Positions 28,543-37,095 of a stretch of DNA of 64,000 bases are shown here, in pieces. The position numbers and the translations under genes are program-made. The DNA is from Aureibacter tunicatorum (GTDB lineage Bacteria; Bacteroidota; Bacteroidia; Cytophagales; Cyclobacteriaceae): assembly GCF_036492635.1 (NCBI RefSeq), contig NZ_AP025305.1:2046001-2110000 (forward strand), read 5' to 3'. How positions within the stretch are numbered: the stretch's first letter is position 1; each line of letters starts with the position of its first letter. The notes under the pieces are model-generated. The model had not been told where the DNA came from. It made no database searches and saw only the letters and a program-made list of their open reading frames with translations.

Positions 28543-30336
28543 ATGCTAGAGGCCGGATACCAACCTTTTGTTGTGATATTGACAATTATAATGCTGTTTA
28601 TTTGCATTTACAAAGAGGTGTTTAGGGCTTCAGTTTGTTTTCTTTTGGCGATTCTTGTATTTATGGTCACTGGGCTTCTGAGTGGAGAAGCATTGTTGGA
28701 AGGATTTTCGAATCAGATCATAGCTGTGATTATCTTGTTGATAGTCATTACGGCAGGTTTAAGAAAGAACTTTAATATTGAGAAAATATTTGACAAGCTT
28801 TTCAAGACGCAGTCCAGCTATCAGAGTTTTATCTTTCGAATGATGACCAAGGTGGCTTTTATTTCATCATTTATAAATAATACACCAGTAGTGGCGCTAA
28901 TGACTCCCTATGTTTACGAGTGGGGGAAAAGGAATAATATCTCACCTTCCAAATTGCTGATACCTTTATCTTTTGCCACGATTATGGGAGGTATGTTGAC
29001 TATCATTGGTACATCCACCACGCTAGTTCTTAATGGTTTTCTGTTGAGCAATGAGTTGCCTGAAATTGATTCCTTGCACTTACTATATGTAGGCCTTGCT
29101 GTTGTAACAACCGGTATTTTGTTCATCACGTTTTTTGGAGACAAACTTTTGCCAAATAACACGGATGCTTTGGAGAAATTTTCAAATAACAAGCGAGAGT
29201 ATTTGGTGGAGACAGAGCTTGAATTGAATTCGATTTTGATTGGAAAGACAGTCGCAGAGGCTGAGTTAAGAAATTTGCAAGGAATTTATCTGGTGGAAAT
29301 CATTAGAGATAACAAATGCATATCGCCTGTGACTCCGCAAGAGGTTATTCAAAAAAACGATTTGTTGATTTTCGCTGGAGACACAAATCAAATAGCCACT
29401 TTGGTTAATTCCAACAAGGGAATAAAAATTCCAAAGCATGGCGCCAAAGATGGCTTTGAGAAAAATATACAGGTTATTGAAGCAGTGGTTGGCTTTGAGT
29501 CCACACTCCTGAATCAAACTCCTAAAGAAATTGGCTTCAGAAATAGGTACAATGCCGCGGTGATTGCCATTCATCGAAATGGCAAGAGGCTTTCCGGTAA
29601 AATCGGAAATATGAAGTTGTTGGCAGGGGATTTATTGCTATTGTATGCTGGTCCTGACTTTTCCGCTAAAGTTGATTTTTACAAAGACCTTCATGTGATT
29701 ACCAAGATTCGAGAGATTAATAATCTTTCTGTCGTGAAAAGTTTGTCTTTGCTTCTAGGAGCACTGATAAGCATTGGCTTGGTGATAATCAATTTCATTT
29801 CGCTTTTTGAGGGCTTGTTCATAATATTCGCTTTGATGGCCGCAATGAATTTGATCAATATCAAAGACGTGAAAACGAGCATTGATCTTGACATGTTGGC
29901 TATATTGGTGTTTTCCTTGGCGATAGGAAAAGTAATTGTCGATACCAAGACAGGGGAGTTGGGAGCTTCGCTATTAATCGACTTGCTGATGCCTTGGGGC
30001 AATGTGGCTATTTTGGCGGGTGTAATGTTGATCACTACGATTTTGACATCCATGATTTCAAATGTTGGAGCTGTATCGATTACATTCCCTCTGGCTTATG
30101 GTATCAGTTCGCAATTGGGAGTAGATGGAGCGCCATTGTATTTGATTATCGCTTTCTCGGCTTCAGCGGCGTTTTTAACGCCTGTTGGTTACCAGACAAA
30201 TTTGATTGTATTTGGTCCAGGTGGATACACATTCAAGGATTTTTTCAAAATTGGACTGCCCATGACTATAGTATATTTGTGCACAGTGATGGCTATGATA
30301 TTGATGATTTATAAAACGGAAATTTTTGGAATATGA
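28543..30336 (+). CDS. SLC13/DASS-family permease with two RCK_C domains
   Basis: 597 residues. N-terminal membrane half with the SLC13 motif FINNTPVVALMTPYV, a cytoplasmic insert of two TrkA-C (RCK_C) domains (about 216-300 and 305-376, each with the ligand-site patterns ...NDLLIFAGD and ...GDLLLLYAGP), then a second membrane half with ISNVGAVSITFPLAYG and SAAFLTPVGYQTNLIVFGPGG. Family members carry dicarboxylates, sulfate or citrate with Na+; the RCK_C-containing subgroup is often annotated as anion transporter. Substrate cannot be told. It shares an ATGA overlap with the next gene. Confidence 0.9.
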   Translation: MLEAGYQPFVVILTIIMLFICIYKEVFRASVCFLLAILVFMVTGLLSGEALLEGFSNQIIAVIILLIVITAGLRKNFNIEKIFDKLFKTQSSYQSFIFRMMTKVAFISSFINNTPVVALMTPYVYEWGKRNNISPSKLLIPLSFATIMGGMLTIIGTSTTLVLNGFLLSNELPEIDSLHLLYVGLAVVTTGILFITFFGDKLLPNNTDALEKFSNNKREYLVETELELNSILIGKTVAEAELRNLQGIYLVEIIRDNKCISPVTPQEVIQKNDLLIFAGDTNQIATLVNSNKGIKIPKHGAKDGFEKNIQVIEAVVGFESTLLNQTPKEIGFRNRYNAAVIAIHRNGKRLSGKIGNMKLLAGDLLLLYAGPDFSAKVDFYKDLHVITKIREINNLSVVKSLSLLLGALISIGLVIINFISLFEGLFIIFALMAAMNLINIKDVKTSIDLDMLAILVFSLAIGKVIVDTKTGELGASLLIDLLMPWGNVAILAGVMLITTILTSMISNVGAVSITFPLAYGISSQLGVDGAPLYLIIAFSASAAFLTPVGYQTNLIVFGPGGYTFKDFFKIGLPMTIVYLCTVMAMILMIYKTEIFGI

Positions 30337-30710
30337 GGAACTTGCTTATTTTGATTTGTGTCGGGACAATGCTTTTCTCTTGTCAAGGAGGAATTGATTT
30401 GAAGGGTTTTGACTCTGCAAGTTGGAAAGGGGATCGACATGGTTGCGAAGCTTATCGTTCTTCAATATATAAAGATATTGTGGAGCAAAGAGAGCAAGTG
30501 TTGGGAAAAACTATCCGAGAAGTCAATGGCTATTTTGGCAACCCAAACATTACTGAGCTTGCTAGAAAAGATCAAAAATATTATTTGTATCAAGTGACAA
30601 AAGATTCCACTTGCCAAGGTTTTGATTCCGATACTAAGCAAATATACTTGAGACTGCGATTTAGCGCCGTTGGCATAGTTAATGAAGTTACACTAGATAT
30701 CAAGAATTGA
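30333..30710 (+). CDS. Small lipoprotein, translationally coupled to the permease
   Basis: 125 residues, lipoprotein signal peptide ending FSC (Cys 17). The mature part includes WKGDRHGCEAYRSSI, a helix and a strand-rich C-terminus (YYLYQVTKDSTCQGF, IYLRLRFSAVGIVNEVTL) that looks like a small SmpA/OmlA-like or cystatin-like fold. Three cysteines remain in the mature chain. The start overlaps the permease stop (ATGA), so it is probably made with it. Function unknown. Confidence 0.7.
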   Translation: MRNLLILICVGTMLFSCQGGIDLKGFDSASWKGDRHGCEAYRSSIYKDIVEQREQVLGKTIREVNGYFGNPNITELARKDQKYYLYQVTKDSTCQGFDSDTKQIYLRLRFSAVGIVNEVTLDIKN

Positions 30711-30718
30711 CGATATCT

Positions 30719-30994
30719 ATGAAGCTAAGAATAAGGCTCGAGAAAATCGCCCATATGCGAGTGATTTATCCCGAGTTTGTTATTGACACAATCGATTATC
30801 CTCGTTTGGAAGGAAAAAATACGCAAGAAATTAGAAATTATGTGGTGAAGTATCTCTCTGAGTTCCCTTCTCAGAGTGGTGCCTATGACAACTTGAAAGA
30901 GGAGTTGGAAAACCAAAAAGATTATTATCCCTTGAATGGAGACGAGGACTATCAGATTTATATAGAAAAGGAAGACGAGAGGGCGTCTGGCTAA
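30719..30994 (+). CDS. Small charged protein of unknown function
   Basis: 91 residues from the ATG at 30719; a TTG at 30707 overlapping the previous stop is less likely. The protein is strongly charged (KLRIRLEKIAHM, KEELENQKDYYP, YIEKEDERASG) and looks soluble and helical. No domain is recognised. It ends the three-gene run begun by the permease. Confidence 0.55.
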   Translation: MKLRIRLEKIAHMRVIYPEFVIDTIDYPRLEGKNTQEIRNYVVKYLSEFPSQSGAYDNLKEELENQKDYYPLNGDEDYQIYIEKEDERASG

Positions 30995-31043
30995 ATAAAA
31001 TCTCGCATTCAAAATTTGGGCAAACAACATTATTGTTGCGCTG

Positions 31044-31067
31044 TTTTAATGGCAATGACCATTAAAA
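31044..31067. promoter_or_regulatory. Palindrome immediately upstream of dps
   Basis: Perfect 9-bp arms TTTTAATGG/CCATTAAAA with a 6-nt centre, ending 9 nt before the ATG. A second small palindrome CAACA-TTAT-TGTTG lies just upstream. They could bind a peroxide or iron regulator, or form a hairpin in the leader that limits translation. Confidence 0.45.
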
Positions 31068-31076
31068 TCTAGTAAC

Positions 31077-31547
31077 ATGAAAGCGGATATCGGAATAAGC
31101 GACGAGCATAAGCGCAAAGTATCACTGATGCTAAATACCCTTTTAGCAGATGAATTTGTATTGTACACAAAAACCAAAAAGTATCATTGGAATATGCAAA
31201 CTATGGAATTCATAGCTTTGCATGAGTTTTTTGATACATTAGCGGAGGAGTTATTGGAGATTATTGATGAAATTGCCGAGAGAAATCGTCATATAGGTGA
31301 GTTTTCCATAGGTTCTTTGGATGCTTTTTTGAAAGTTACTAACCTCGTGGAAGATGAGTCGGACAGCAATATTGAGCAGATGATTACGAATCTGGTTAAA
31401 GATCATGAAACGATTATACGATATGCAAGAAGGCACATGGATGAAGTGAACGATATATTTAAGGATGCGGGTACAGCCGATTACATGTTGAAATGGATAG
31501 AGGCGCATGAAAAAACAGCTTGGATGTTAAGATCTCACTTGAAATAA
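31077..31547 (+). CDS. dps: DNA-protection ferritin-like protein Dps
   Basis: 156 residues. The ferroxidase ligands fall at H37, H49, D64 and E68, exactly the spacing of E. coli H51/H63/D78/E82. Dps forms dodecamers that oxidise and store iron with peroxide and protects DNA in stress or stationary phase. The N-terminus is short with few Lys, so direct DNA binding is uncertain. Regulated probably by the palindrome upstream. Confidence 0.93.
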   Translation: MKADIGISDEHKRKVSLMLNTLLADEFVLYTKTKKYHWNMQTMEFIALHEFFDTLAEELLEIIDEIAERNRHIGEFSIGSLDAFLKVTNLVEDESDSNIEQMITNLVKDHETIIRYARRHMDEVNDIFKDAGTADYMLKWIEAHEKTAWMLRSHLK

Positions 31548-31664
31548 TTTTCAGTCTTGCCTCAATGTTAAGAATGATGAATAAATAATAATAATTGAAC
31601 TAAATTTCTTGATTTTAATTTAATTCGATTATATTTGTTTTGGAACATTAGAGTACAAATAAAT

Positions 31665-31718
31665 GGCTGTCAGTCTAATTGAAAAATTTTGCATGGTAAT
31701 AAGGTATTACTGACAGCC
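31665..31718. terminator. Hairpin between convergent dps and tyrA
   Basis: Perfect 10-bp arms GGCTGTCAGT/ACTGACAGCC with a 34-nt loop, between the two converging stop codons; no long T run. Confidence 0.5.
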
Positions 31719-31725
31719 AATTTAT

Positions 31726-32661
31726 TTAAGCGGATTTAGGTTTCAAAAACTTGTCTTTCAAGTATTGATACCATTTTTTACCCTTCTTGTCTTTTATTTC
31801 CGTTTTGCTTATTCCCAAAAGAACCCTTCTGATATCATTGGCCTCTTCCATCAACTCATAGCTTTTGGAAGTATTTTGATTGTCAATCACAGCTTTGAAT
31901 TCTTGAAGTTTGGAAATATAAGCGTCCAAAGCTTCGGAAATATTTCCAGCATTTTGCTGGAATATAGGTGACCACATGGCTGGAGAACTTTTAGCAAGTC
32001 TTACAGTCGATGAAAAACCTGAACCGGCCATATTGAAAATGTTTTTTTCATTTTGCTCTTTCTCCAAGACAGTAAGTCCCAAAGCGAAAGAACTTATATG
32101 ACTAAGATGCGATACGTAGGCAATATGCAAGTCATGCTCTTTTGAGTTCATGTAGCTGACTCTCATTTGGAATTTCTCGCATATTTGCAATATTAATTCC
32201 AAGCCTTGCTTATCGCTAAGTTCATGATCGCAGATGATCATCATTTTATTTGTGAATAATGAAGCGAAAGCGGCTTCGGGACCTGAGTTTTCAGTACCTG
32301 CGATTGGGTGAAGAGCCAAGAATTGGTCTCTTTTAGCATGGCTTCTCACAGCTTCGCAAATGTCTCCTTTTGTAGATCCTAGATCAATTAGCAAAGCTTT
32401 TTCGGGCAATTTTTCAAGCACTATCGGCGCTTGCTTGACCATGATATCAACTGGCGTTGCAAGCACTACCATTTCAGATCTTTTGATCGCTTCGTCTAAT
32501 TCATCAATTTGATCGATTATTCCAAGTTCTTTGGCTTTTATCGCATGATCAGGATTTTTGTCTACTCCTATTATATTCAAATTATCGAATAATTGGCTTT
32601 CCTTCAATCCCAAAGCGAAAGAACCTCCCAACAGTCCAAGACCAATTATAGTAACGTTCAT
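31726..32661 (-). CDS. tyrA: Prephenate dehydrogenase
   Basis: 311 residues. Rossmann GLGLLGGSFA at residues 7-16, NAD+-specific acidic end of strand 2 (IGVDKNPD), LATPVDIM, and the prephenate-site motif ALHPIAGTENSGPEAAF with the catalytic His in YVSHLSHI. It converts prephenate to 4-hydroxyphenylpyruvate in tyrosine synthesis. It follows an aminotransferase gene by 6 nt and is in the same operon; the prephenate dehydratase and DAHP synthase/chorismate mutase genes that often share this cluster in Bacteroidota are not in the window. Confidence 0.93.
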   Translation of the reverse strand: MNVTIIGLGLLGGSFALGLKESQLFDNLNIIGVDKNPDHAIKAKELGIIDQIDELDEAIKRSEMVVLATPVDIMVKQAPIVLEKLPEKALLIDLGSTKGDICEAVRSHAKRDQFLALHPIAGTENSGPEAAFASLFTNKMMIICDHELSDKQGLELILQICEKFQMRVSYMNSKEHDLHIAYVSHLSHISSFALGLTVLEKEQNEKNIFNMAGSGFSSTVRLAKSSPAMWSPIFQQNAGNISEALDAYISKLQEFKAVIDNQNTSKSYELMEEANDIRRVLLGISKTEIKDKKGKKWYQYLKDKFLKPKSA

Positions 32662-32667
32662 TTATTT

Positions 32668-33861
32668 CTATTTATGCAATTCAAATTGATTGATTTTTTC
32701 CAATTCCAGTGATTCAATTCTTTGATTCACTTCTTGGAGTTTTTCTTGATTCGTGCAAAGTGAAATTCTGATATATCTTTTTCCTTTGTCGCCGAATATG
32801 AATCCTGGGGTCAGGAATACATTGTATTCATATAAAAGATAGTCAACAAGGTGCTCAACATCCATAACCTTGGAGTTCACTTTGGCCCAGATAAACATTC
32901 CTGTTTGGCTTTGGTCAAATTCGCACTCCAGCTTATTCAGTATGTCAAAGACCAAAGACTTTCTTTCGCTGTATTCTTTGTTTCTTTCGTCATGCCATTC
33001 TTCGCTTTCTTGCAGTGCCGCAATTGCAGCTTTTTGTGTGCCAAGAAACATTCCTGAATCCACATTGCTTTTCACTTTAAGGATTGCGTCGATATAATCT
33101 TTGCTCCCGCTTATCCATCCAACTCTCCAGCCAGCCATATTATGGGATTTGCTTAGTGAGCTTAGCTCAATGGCGCATTCCTTTGCCCTAGGTGAAGAAA
33201 GAATACTAATAGGCTTGCTTGTATTGAGAATCAAGCTATATGGATTGTCATGGCATACTAATATTTTATTCTCCAAAGCAAAATCAATGATTTCGTCGAA
33301 CAATTCTTTGCTTGCCGGTTCTCCTGTTGGCATGTTAGGGTAGTTCACCCACATCATCTTAACTCCCTGAAGGTCTAATTTCTTCATGTTTTCCCAATCA
33401 GGAGTCCACTCATCTTCGATAAGCGGGTATCTTATTACTTGGGCGCCAATCATTTCCGCCACAGACTGGTAGGCAGGGTAGGCAAGTTCAGGGACTAGAA
33501 CTTTGTCTCCCGGATTTAAGAATGCCAAGCTAATATGCGTTATGCCTTCTTTAGAGCCAAGCAATGGCAGGATTTCCTCTTCAGGGTTGATTTCAACATT
33601 ATATGTTTTGTCATACCAATTCGCCATCTCATTTCTTAAGTCGTCAATGCCTTTATAAGATTGATAACCATGACTGTGAGCGCTATTGGCAGTTTCCACT
33701 AAAGCCTTGATAGTGTTTTGAGAAGGAGGCAAATCAGGACTACCGATGCCTATGTTGATGACAGGTTTGCCCTCAAGCATCAGCGCTTTTACCTCTCGCA
33801 ACTTCTTTGAAAAGTAATATTCTTTGAGTGTGCGTAGTCTATGTGCAGTTTCGATGATCAT
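32668..33861 (-). CDS. Class I/II PLP aminotransferase, probably aromatic/prephenate
   Basis: 397 residues with the fold-type I layout: IGIGSPDLPP, YQSYKGIDDLR, PLLGSKEGI, NYPNMPTGEP, CHDNPYS, the PLP lysine K238 in SSLSKSHNMAGWRVGW, and the substrate Arg in KRYIRISLC. Family members close to this act on aromatic, histidinol-phosphate or diaminopimelate substrates. The tight coupling to tyrA (6 nt) argues for a role in aromatic amino acid synthesis, as in the Bacteroidota pheA-aminotransferase-tyrA cluster, but this is inference. Confidence 0.85.
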   Translation of the reverse strand: MIIETAHRLRTLKEYYFSKKLREVKALMLEGKPVINIGIGSPDLPPSQNTIKALVETANSAHSHGYQSYKGIDDLRNEMANWYDKTYNVEINPEEEILPLLGSKEGITHISLAFLNPGDKVLVPELAYPAYQSVAEMIGAQVIRYPLIEDEWTPDWENMKKLDLQGVKMMWVNYPNMPTGEPASKELFDEIIDFALENKILVCHDNPYSLILNTSKPISILSSPRAKECAIELSSLSKSHNMAGWRVGWISGSKDYIDAILKVKSNVDSGMFLGTQKAAIAALQESEEWHDERNKEYSERKSLVFDILNKLECEFDQSQTGMFIWAKVNSKVMDVEHLVDYLLYEYNVFLTPGFIFGDKGKRYIRISLCTNQEKLQEVNQRIESLELEKINQFELHK

Positions 33862-34253
33862 AGCCAGATGTTTTTATATACTAAGGAGGATTTAAAAATA
33901 GAAATAAGGAAATAGGATAGCGTTAAGCTTTTGGGGATTAAGCTTGGTGGTAATAATAATATCGATAAGTGTTCGACGATATGTACTTCTCTAAACGCAT
34001 CTAAGTTTCTATTCTTTAATGTAGATATTGACAAATGTATGAGCAAAAAAAATAAAAACAAATTTATTCGACATAATTAGTTGCTCATTTGGGCAAAATT
34101 CTTGCATACGATTGTTTTGATCTTGTCTTAAGAGTCGGTATTTTGATTTGTGGTATAATATTTTTGCAGAATTTTGTATTACTTTAACTTATTTGTTGTT
34201 GGTTAACAATAATTGTGCGGTGAAGTTTATCCTACAAACAAAGCATAATTATC
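33862..34253. other. Intergenic region upstream of the aminotransferase and small ORF
   Basis: 392 bp between divergent genes. It presumably holds both promoters. A TATTTTTG octamer fitting the -7 consensus is present near 34165, but no -33 match at the right distance was found. Nothing else recognisable. Confidence 0.4.
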
Positions 34254-34427
34254 ATGAAGAGTAAAAGAGATAAAATTTCGGAAATCACAAGATTTGCAGT
34301 GTTTTGGGGACCGCAAAGATCTGATGAGGATGATGGGTCTTACATGGGAGATGGAGAAAGACATATAGGAGATCTTCAAAAGAAAATCGATGATGATATC
34401 CATAAGAGAACAACTTTGCCAGGATAA
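34254..34427 (+). CDS. Small 57-residue hypothetical protein
   Basis: 57 codons from ATG with a conventional stop, followed within 8 nt by a strong terminator. The product starts MKSKRDKISEITRFAVFWGP, then has an acidic Asp/Gly-rich middle (RSDEDDGSYMGDGE) and a helical end (IGDLQKKIDDDIH). No signal peptide or membrane helix. Function unknown; the private terminator and open leader support a real gene. Confidence 0.55.
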   Translation: MKSKRDKISEITRFAVFWGPQRSDEDDGSYMGDGERHIGDLQKKIDDDIHKRTTLPG

Positions 34428-34434
34428 TTGTCAA

Positions 34435-34479
34435 CAAGTTGTCTTTAGTTTTTCAGGCTAAAGGCAACTTGATTTTTTT
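34435..34479 (+). terminator. Terminator after the 57-residue ORF, overlapping the end of priA
   Basis: 14-bp stem with two wobble pairs, CAAGTTGTCTTTAG/CTAAAGGCAACTTG, and a 9-nt loop, followed by ATTTTTTTA. It also overlaps the stop region of the convergent priA gene. Confidence 0.85.
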
Positions 34480-36949
34480 ATATAGGGTCAACATCATAGG
34501 AGATTCTTACCCTGCTGAACTCGCGTTGTTTATAAAGATTTCCTTCAGTGCTTTTTATTTTATTTTTAATGGAACTCATATTCAGTCCGTTTCTTTCCAG
34601 CTTGATTGTAATCTCGTGGATATACATGTTTCGAACTCTTGAAATTAAAGGCTCAAAATATCCAATGGCTCTTTTGCTGCCTAATAAGTTACGAAGTTCA
34701 TTGTATAGAAAAATGCTTGCAGACCGACTGATGTTCTTGTCTCTGTCCTTAACCATCACTTTTACCAAACGATAAAAAGGCGGGTAATCAAACTTTTGCC
34801 TTTCTTTCAATTCATTATAATACATCGACATGTAGTCGTCGCTTTTTAAAAGATCAAATACATGGTGGTTTTCGTTAAAACACTGAATGTAAAACTGTCC
34901 ATGAACAGATTTTCTGCCTGCTCTGCCTCTTAATTGCGTGAATAGTTGAAAAGCTCGTTCATTGGCTCTAAAATCAGGATTGTATAGAATACGATCCGCG
35001 TCAAGAACCCCAACCAGACTAACGTTGTCGAAGTCCAAGCCCTTGCTGATCATTTGCGTTCCAATAAGTATGTCTATATTCCCGTTTTCAAATGACTGAA
35101 TAATCTTTTCATGGTTGTATTTGTTCTTGGTCGAGTCTTGGTCAAGTCTTTCTATTCTTGCTTCAGGAAGCATGAGTTTAAGATCTTCCTCAATCTTTTC
35201 AGTGCCATAGCCCACGAGTTTAATTCTGTTAGATCCGCAATTTGGACAAGTGTGCGGGATGTTTTCCATATATCCGCAATAGTTGCATTTAAGTGAATTG
35301 CTATGTTTGTAATATACCAAGTTGACATCGCAACTATTGCACATTGGAATATAATTGCATTCATCACAAGCCAGATAAGGAGAATAGCCTCTTTTATTTT
35401 GGAAAAGCAAGCTTTGTTGATTATTCTGGAGGTTTAATTTTAGTGCTCCAATCAGCTCATTGCTGTATTCTCCAGTGACTTTTTTCTTATTCCTACAATC
35501 CTTCATGTTGATAAAGGTCATTTCAGGAAGTTTGCCATCAGAGTATCTTTCTTGCAGTGTTGCTAAACCATAGTTTCCGATTTGAACATTGTAATATTGC
35601 TCAACGGAAGGGGTTGCGCTTCCCAGCAAGATTTTGGAATGATGAAGTTTAGCTAATACAATAGCGCTGTCCGCGCCATTATATCTTGGAGGCGGATCAA
35701 ACTGTTTGTATGAAGAGTCGTGGCATTCATCTACTATGATTAAATTAAGATTAGTGAATGGCAGGAAAATAGCGGATCTAACTCCAATAATTACAGAGTA
35801 TTCTTCTTCAAGCACTTTTCGCCAAATTTCAACTCTCTCATGGTCGTTGTATTTTGAATGATAAACGCCGAGTTTTTCTCCGAAAATGTCTTTAAGCCGA
35901 TTGACTATTTGAGCGGTAAGTGCTATCTCAGGCAAAATCAATAGAGTTTGCGATTCGTTTTGAATAGCTTCCTGAATGAGGTTGATGTATATCTCTGTTT
36001 TTCCACTGCCAGTGACACCATGCAATAAGCAGGTTTTATTTTGTGAAAAAACATTCAAGATTTGCTCTTTAGCGATTTCTTGAGCGGGGGAGAGTTGAAA
36101 ATCTTTAGTTTTCTTGATATATTTTCTAACACGATCTACTTGAACTTCAAATTGCTCAAAGACCTTTTTTTTAATAAGTGTGTTTAATGAAGATGTGGAT
36201 ATGTCTTTAAGGTTTAAAATTTCTTTTCTTGGAACTCCCTCATTATTAAGGTCAGAGTCCTTGAATATTGGAACTTTTTGCAAATACGAAAGCACTACTT
36301 GCAATTGTTTAGGCGTTTTTTCCAGTTGATCAAAGAGTTCTTCCAAATTTGTTTCTACATCCATGTAGTGGGATGTAAGCCTTATTCTCTTTTCAAATTT
36401 TGGTTTGTATTTGTCTTTGAGGGACTCAAATATTTGAACAGCTTCTTTATTAATAAGTGATTTTATAATCTTATGAATAGCTTTGATCCCAAGAAGCTTT
36501 TGGATTTCATTGTAGCTTAAGTCTTCTTTTGTTTTTAGCTGATTTAGAATCAGGGTTTCTCTTTCAGTGAAGGTGAACGTGTTGGATTCAAAATCAAAGT
36601 TCTGGTGCAGTTGTATTTTGGATTCGCTGCTAAGTTTTAATCCTGATGGAATTGCCGCATTTAATACATCTCCTATATTGCTCATGTAGTAGTCTGCTAC
36701 CCAAAAGAAAAATTTCAATTGTAAGGGAGTGATTATTGGCTTTTCATCCAATATGTCTAAAATAGTCTTTGTCTCATACTTGGGAATTGAATTGTGAATA
36801 TCAGAGACTATAGCAGTAAGTATTTTGCTTTTTCCAAATTCAACGATTACACGATGGCCCGGCATCAGCCTACCTTCCAGCTCAAAAGGGATCTCATATG
36901 TGAATGTTCTAGGTATAGGTACAGGTAGAATCAAGTCTGCAAATCGCAT
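34478..36949 (-). CDS. priA: Primosomal replication protein N' (PriA helicase)
   Basis: 823 residues. N-terminal PriA 3'-binding domain, Walker A GVTGSGKTEIY (about 312), Walker B as DECHD (about 410; most PriA have DEEH), SSYKQFDPPPRYNGAD, the two zinc-binding Cys clusters between about 528 and 575 (CDECNYIPMCNSC, CNYCGY, CPNCGS), and helicase motifs GTQMISKGLDFDN and QLRGRAGR. PriA restarts collapsed replication forks. Transcribed towards the 57-residue ORF terminator; a TATCTTTG element at 37032-37039 on the minus strand fits a promoter. Confidence 0.95.
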   Translation of the reverse strand: MRFADLILPVPIPRTFTYEIPFELEGRLMPGHRVIVEFGKSKILTAIVSDIHNSIPKYETKTILDILDEKPIITPLQLKFFFWVADYYMSNIGDVLNAAIPSGLKLSSESKIQLHQNFDFESNTFTFTERETLILNQLKTKEDLSYNEIQKLLGIKAIHKIIKSLINKEAVQIFESLKDKYKPKFEKRIRLTSHYMDVETNLEELFDQLEKTPKQLQVVLSYLQKVPIFKDSDLNNEGVPRKEILNLKDISTSSLNTLIKKKVFEQFEVQVDRVRKYIKKTKDFQLSPAQEIAKEQILNVFSQNKTCLLHGVTGSGKTEIYINLIQEAIQNESQTLLILPEIALTAQIVNRLKDIFGEKLGVYHSKYNDHERVEIWRKVLEEEYSVIIGVRSAIFLPFTNLNLIIVDECHDSSYKQFDPPPRYNGADSAIVLAKLHHSKILLGSATPSVEQYYNVQIGNYGLATLQERYSDGKLPEMTFINMKDCRNKKKVTGEYSNELIGALKLNLQNNQQSLLFQNKRGYSPYLACDECNYIPMCNSCDVNLVYYKHSNSLKCNYCGYMENIPHTCPNCGSNRIKLVGYGTEKIEEDLKLMLPEARIERLDQDSTKNKYNHEKIIQSFENGNIDILIGTQMISKGLDFDNVSLVGVLDADRILYNPDFRANERAFQLFTQLRGRAGRKSVHGQFYIQCFNENHHVFDLLKSDDYMSMYYNELKERQKFDYPPFYRLVKVMVKDRDKNISRSASIFLYNELRNLLGSKRAIGYFEPLISRVRNMYIHEITIKLERNGLNMSSIKNKIKSTEGNLYKQREFSRVRISYDVDPI

Positions 36950-37095
36950 GAACGTCAGGTAAAGAAGTTTTTATTACAATTTTCAATGCGTAAATGTAAC
37001 TAAATATACTCATAAATCGCATTTGCCTTAACAAAGATAGCTTTCGAAAAGTTAGGTGAAGGTATGTAGTTGGGATTAAACTTAGTTTTTATTAG

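Noticed and set aside
34478-36949. Broken PriA helicase because Walker B reads DECH instead of DEEH
   Set aside because: DECH is a normal variant in other superfamily 2 helicases and all other motifs and cysteines are intact.
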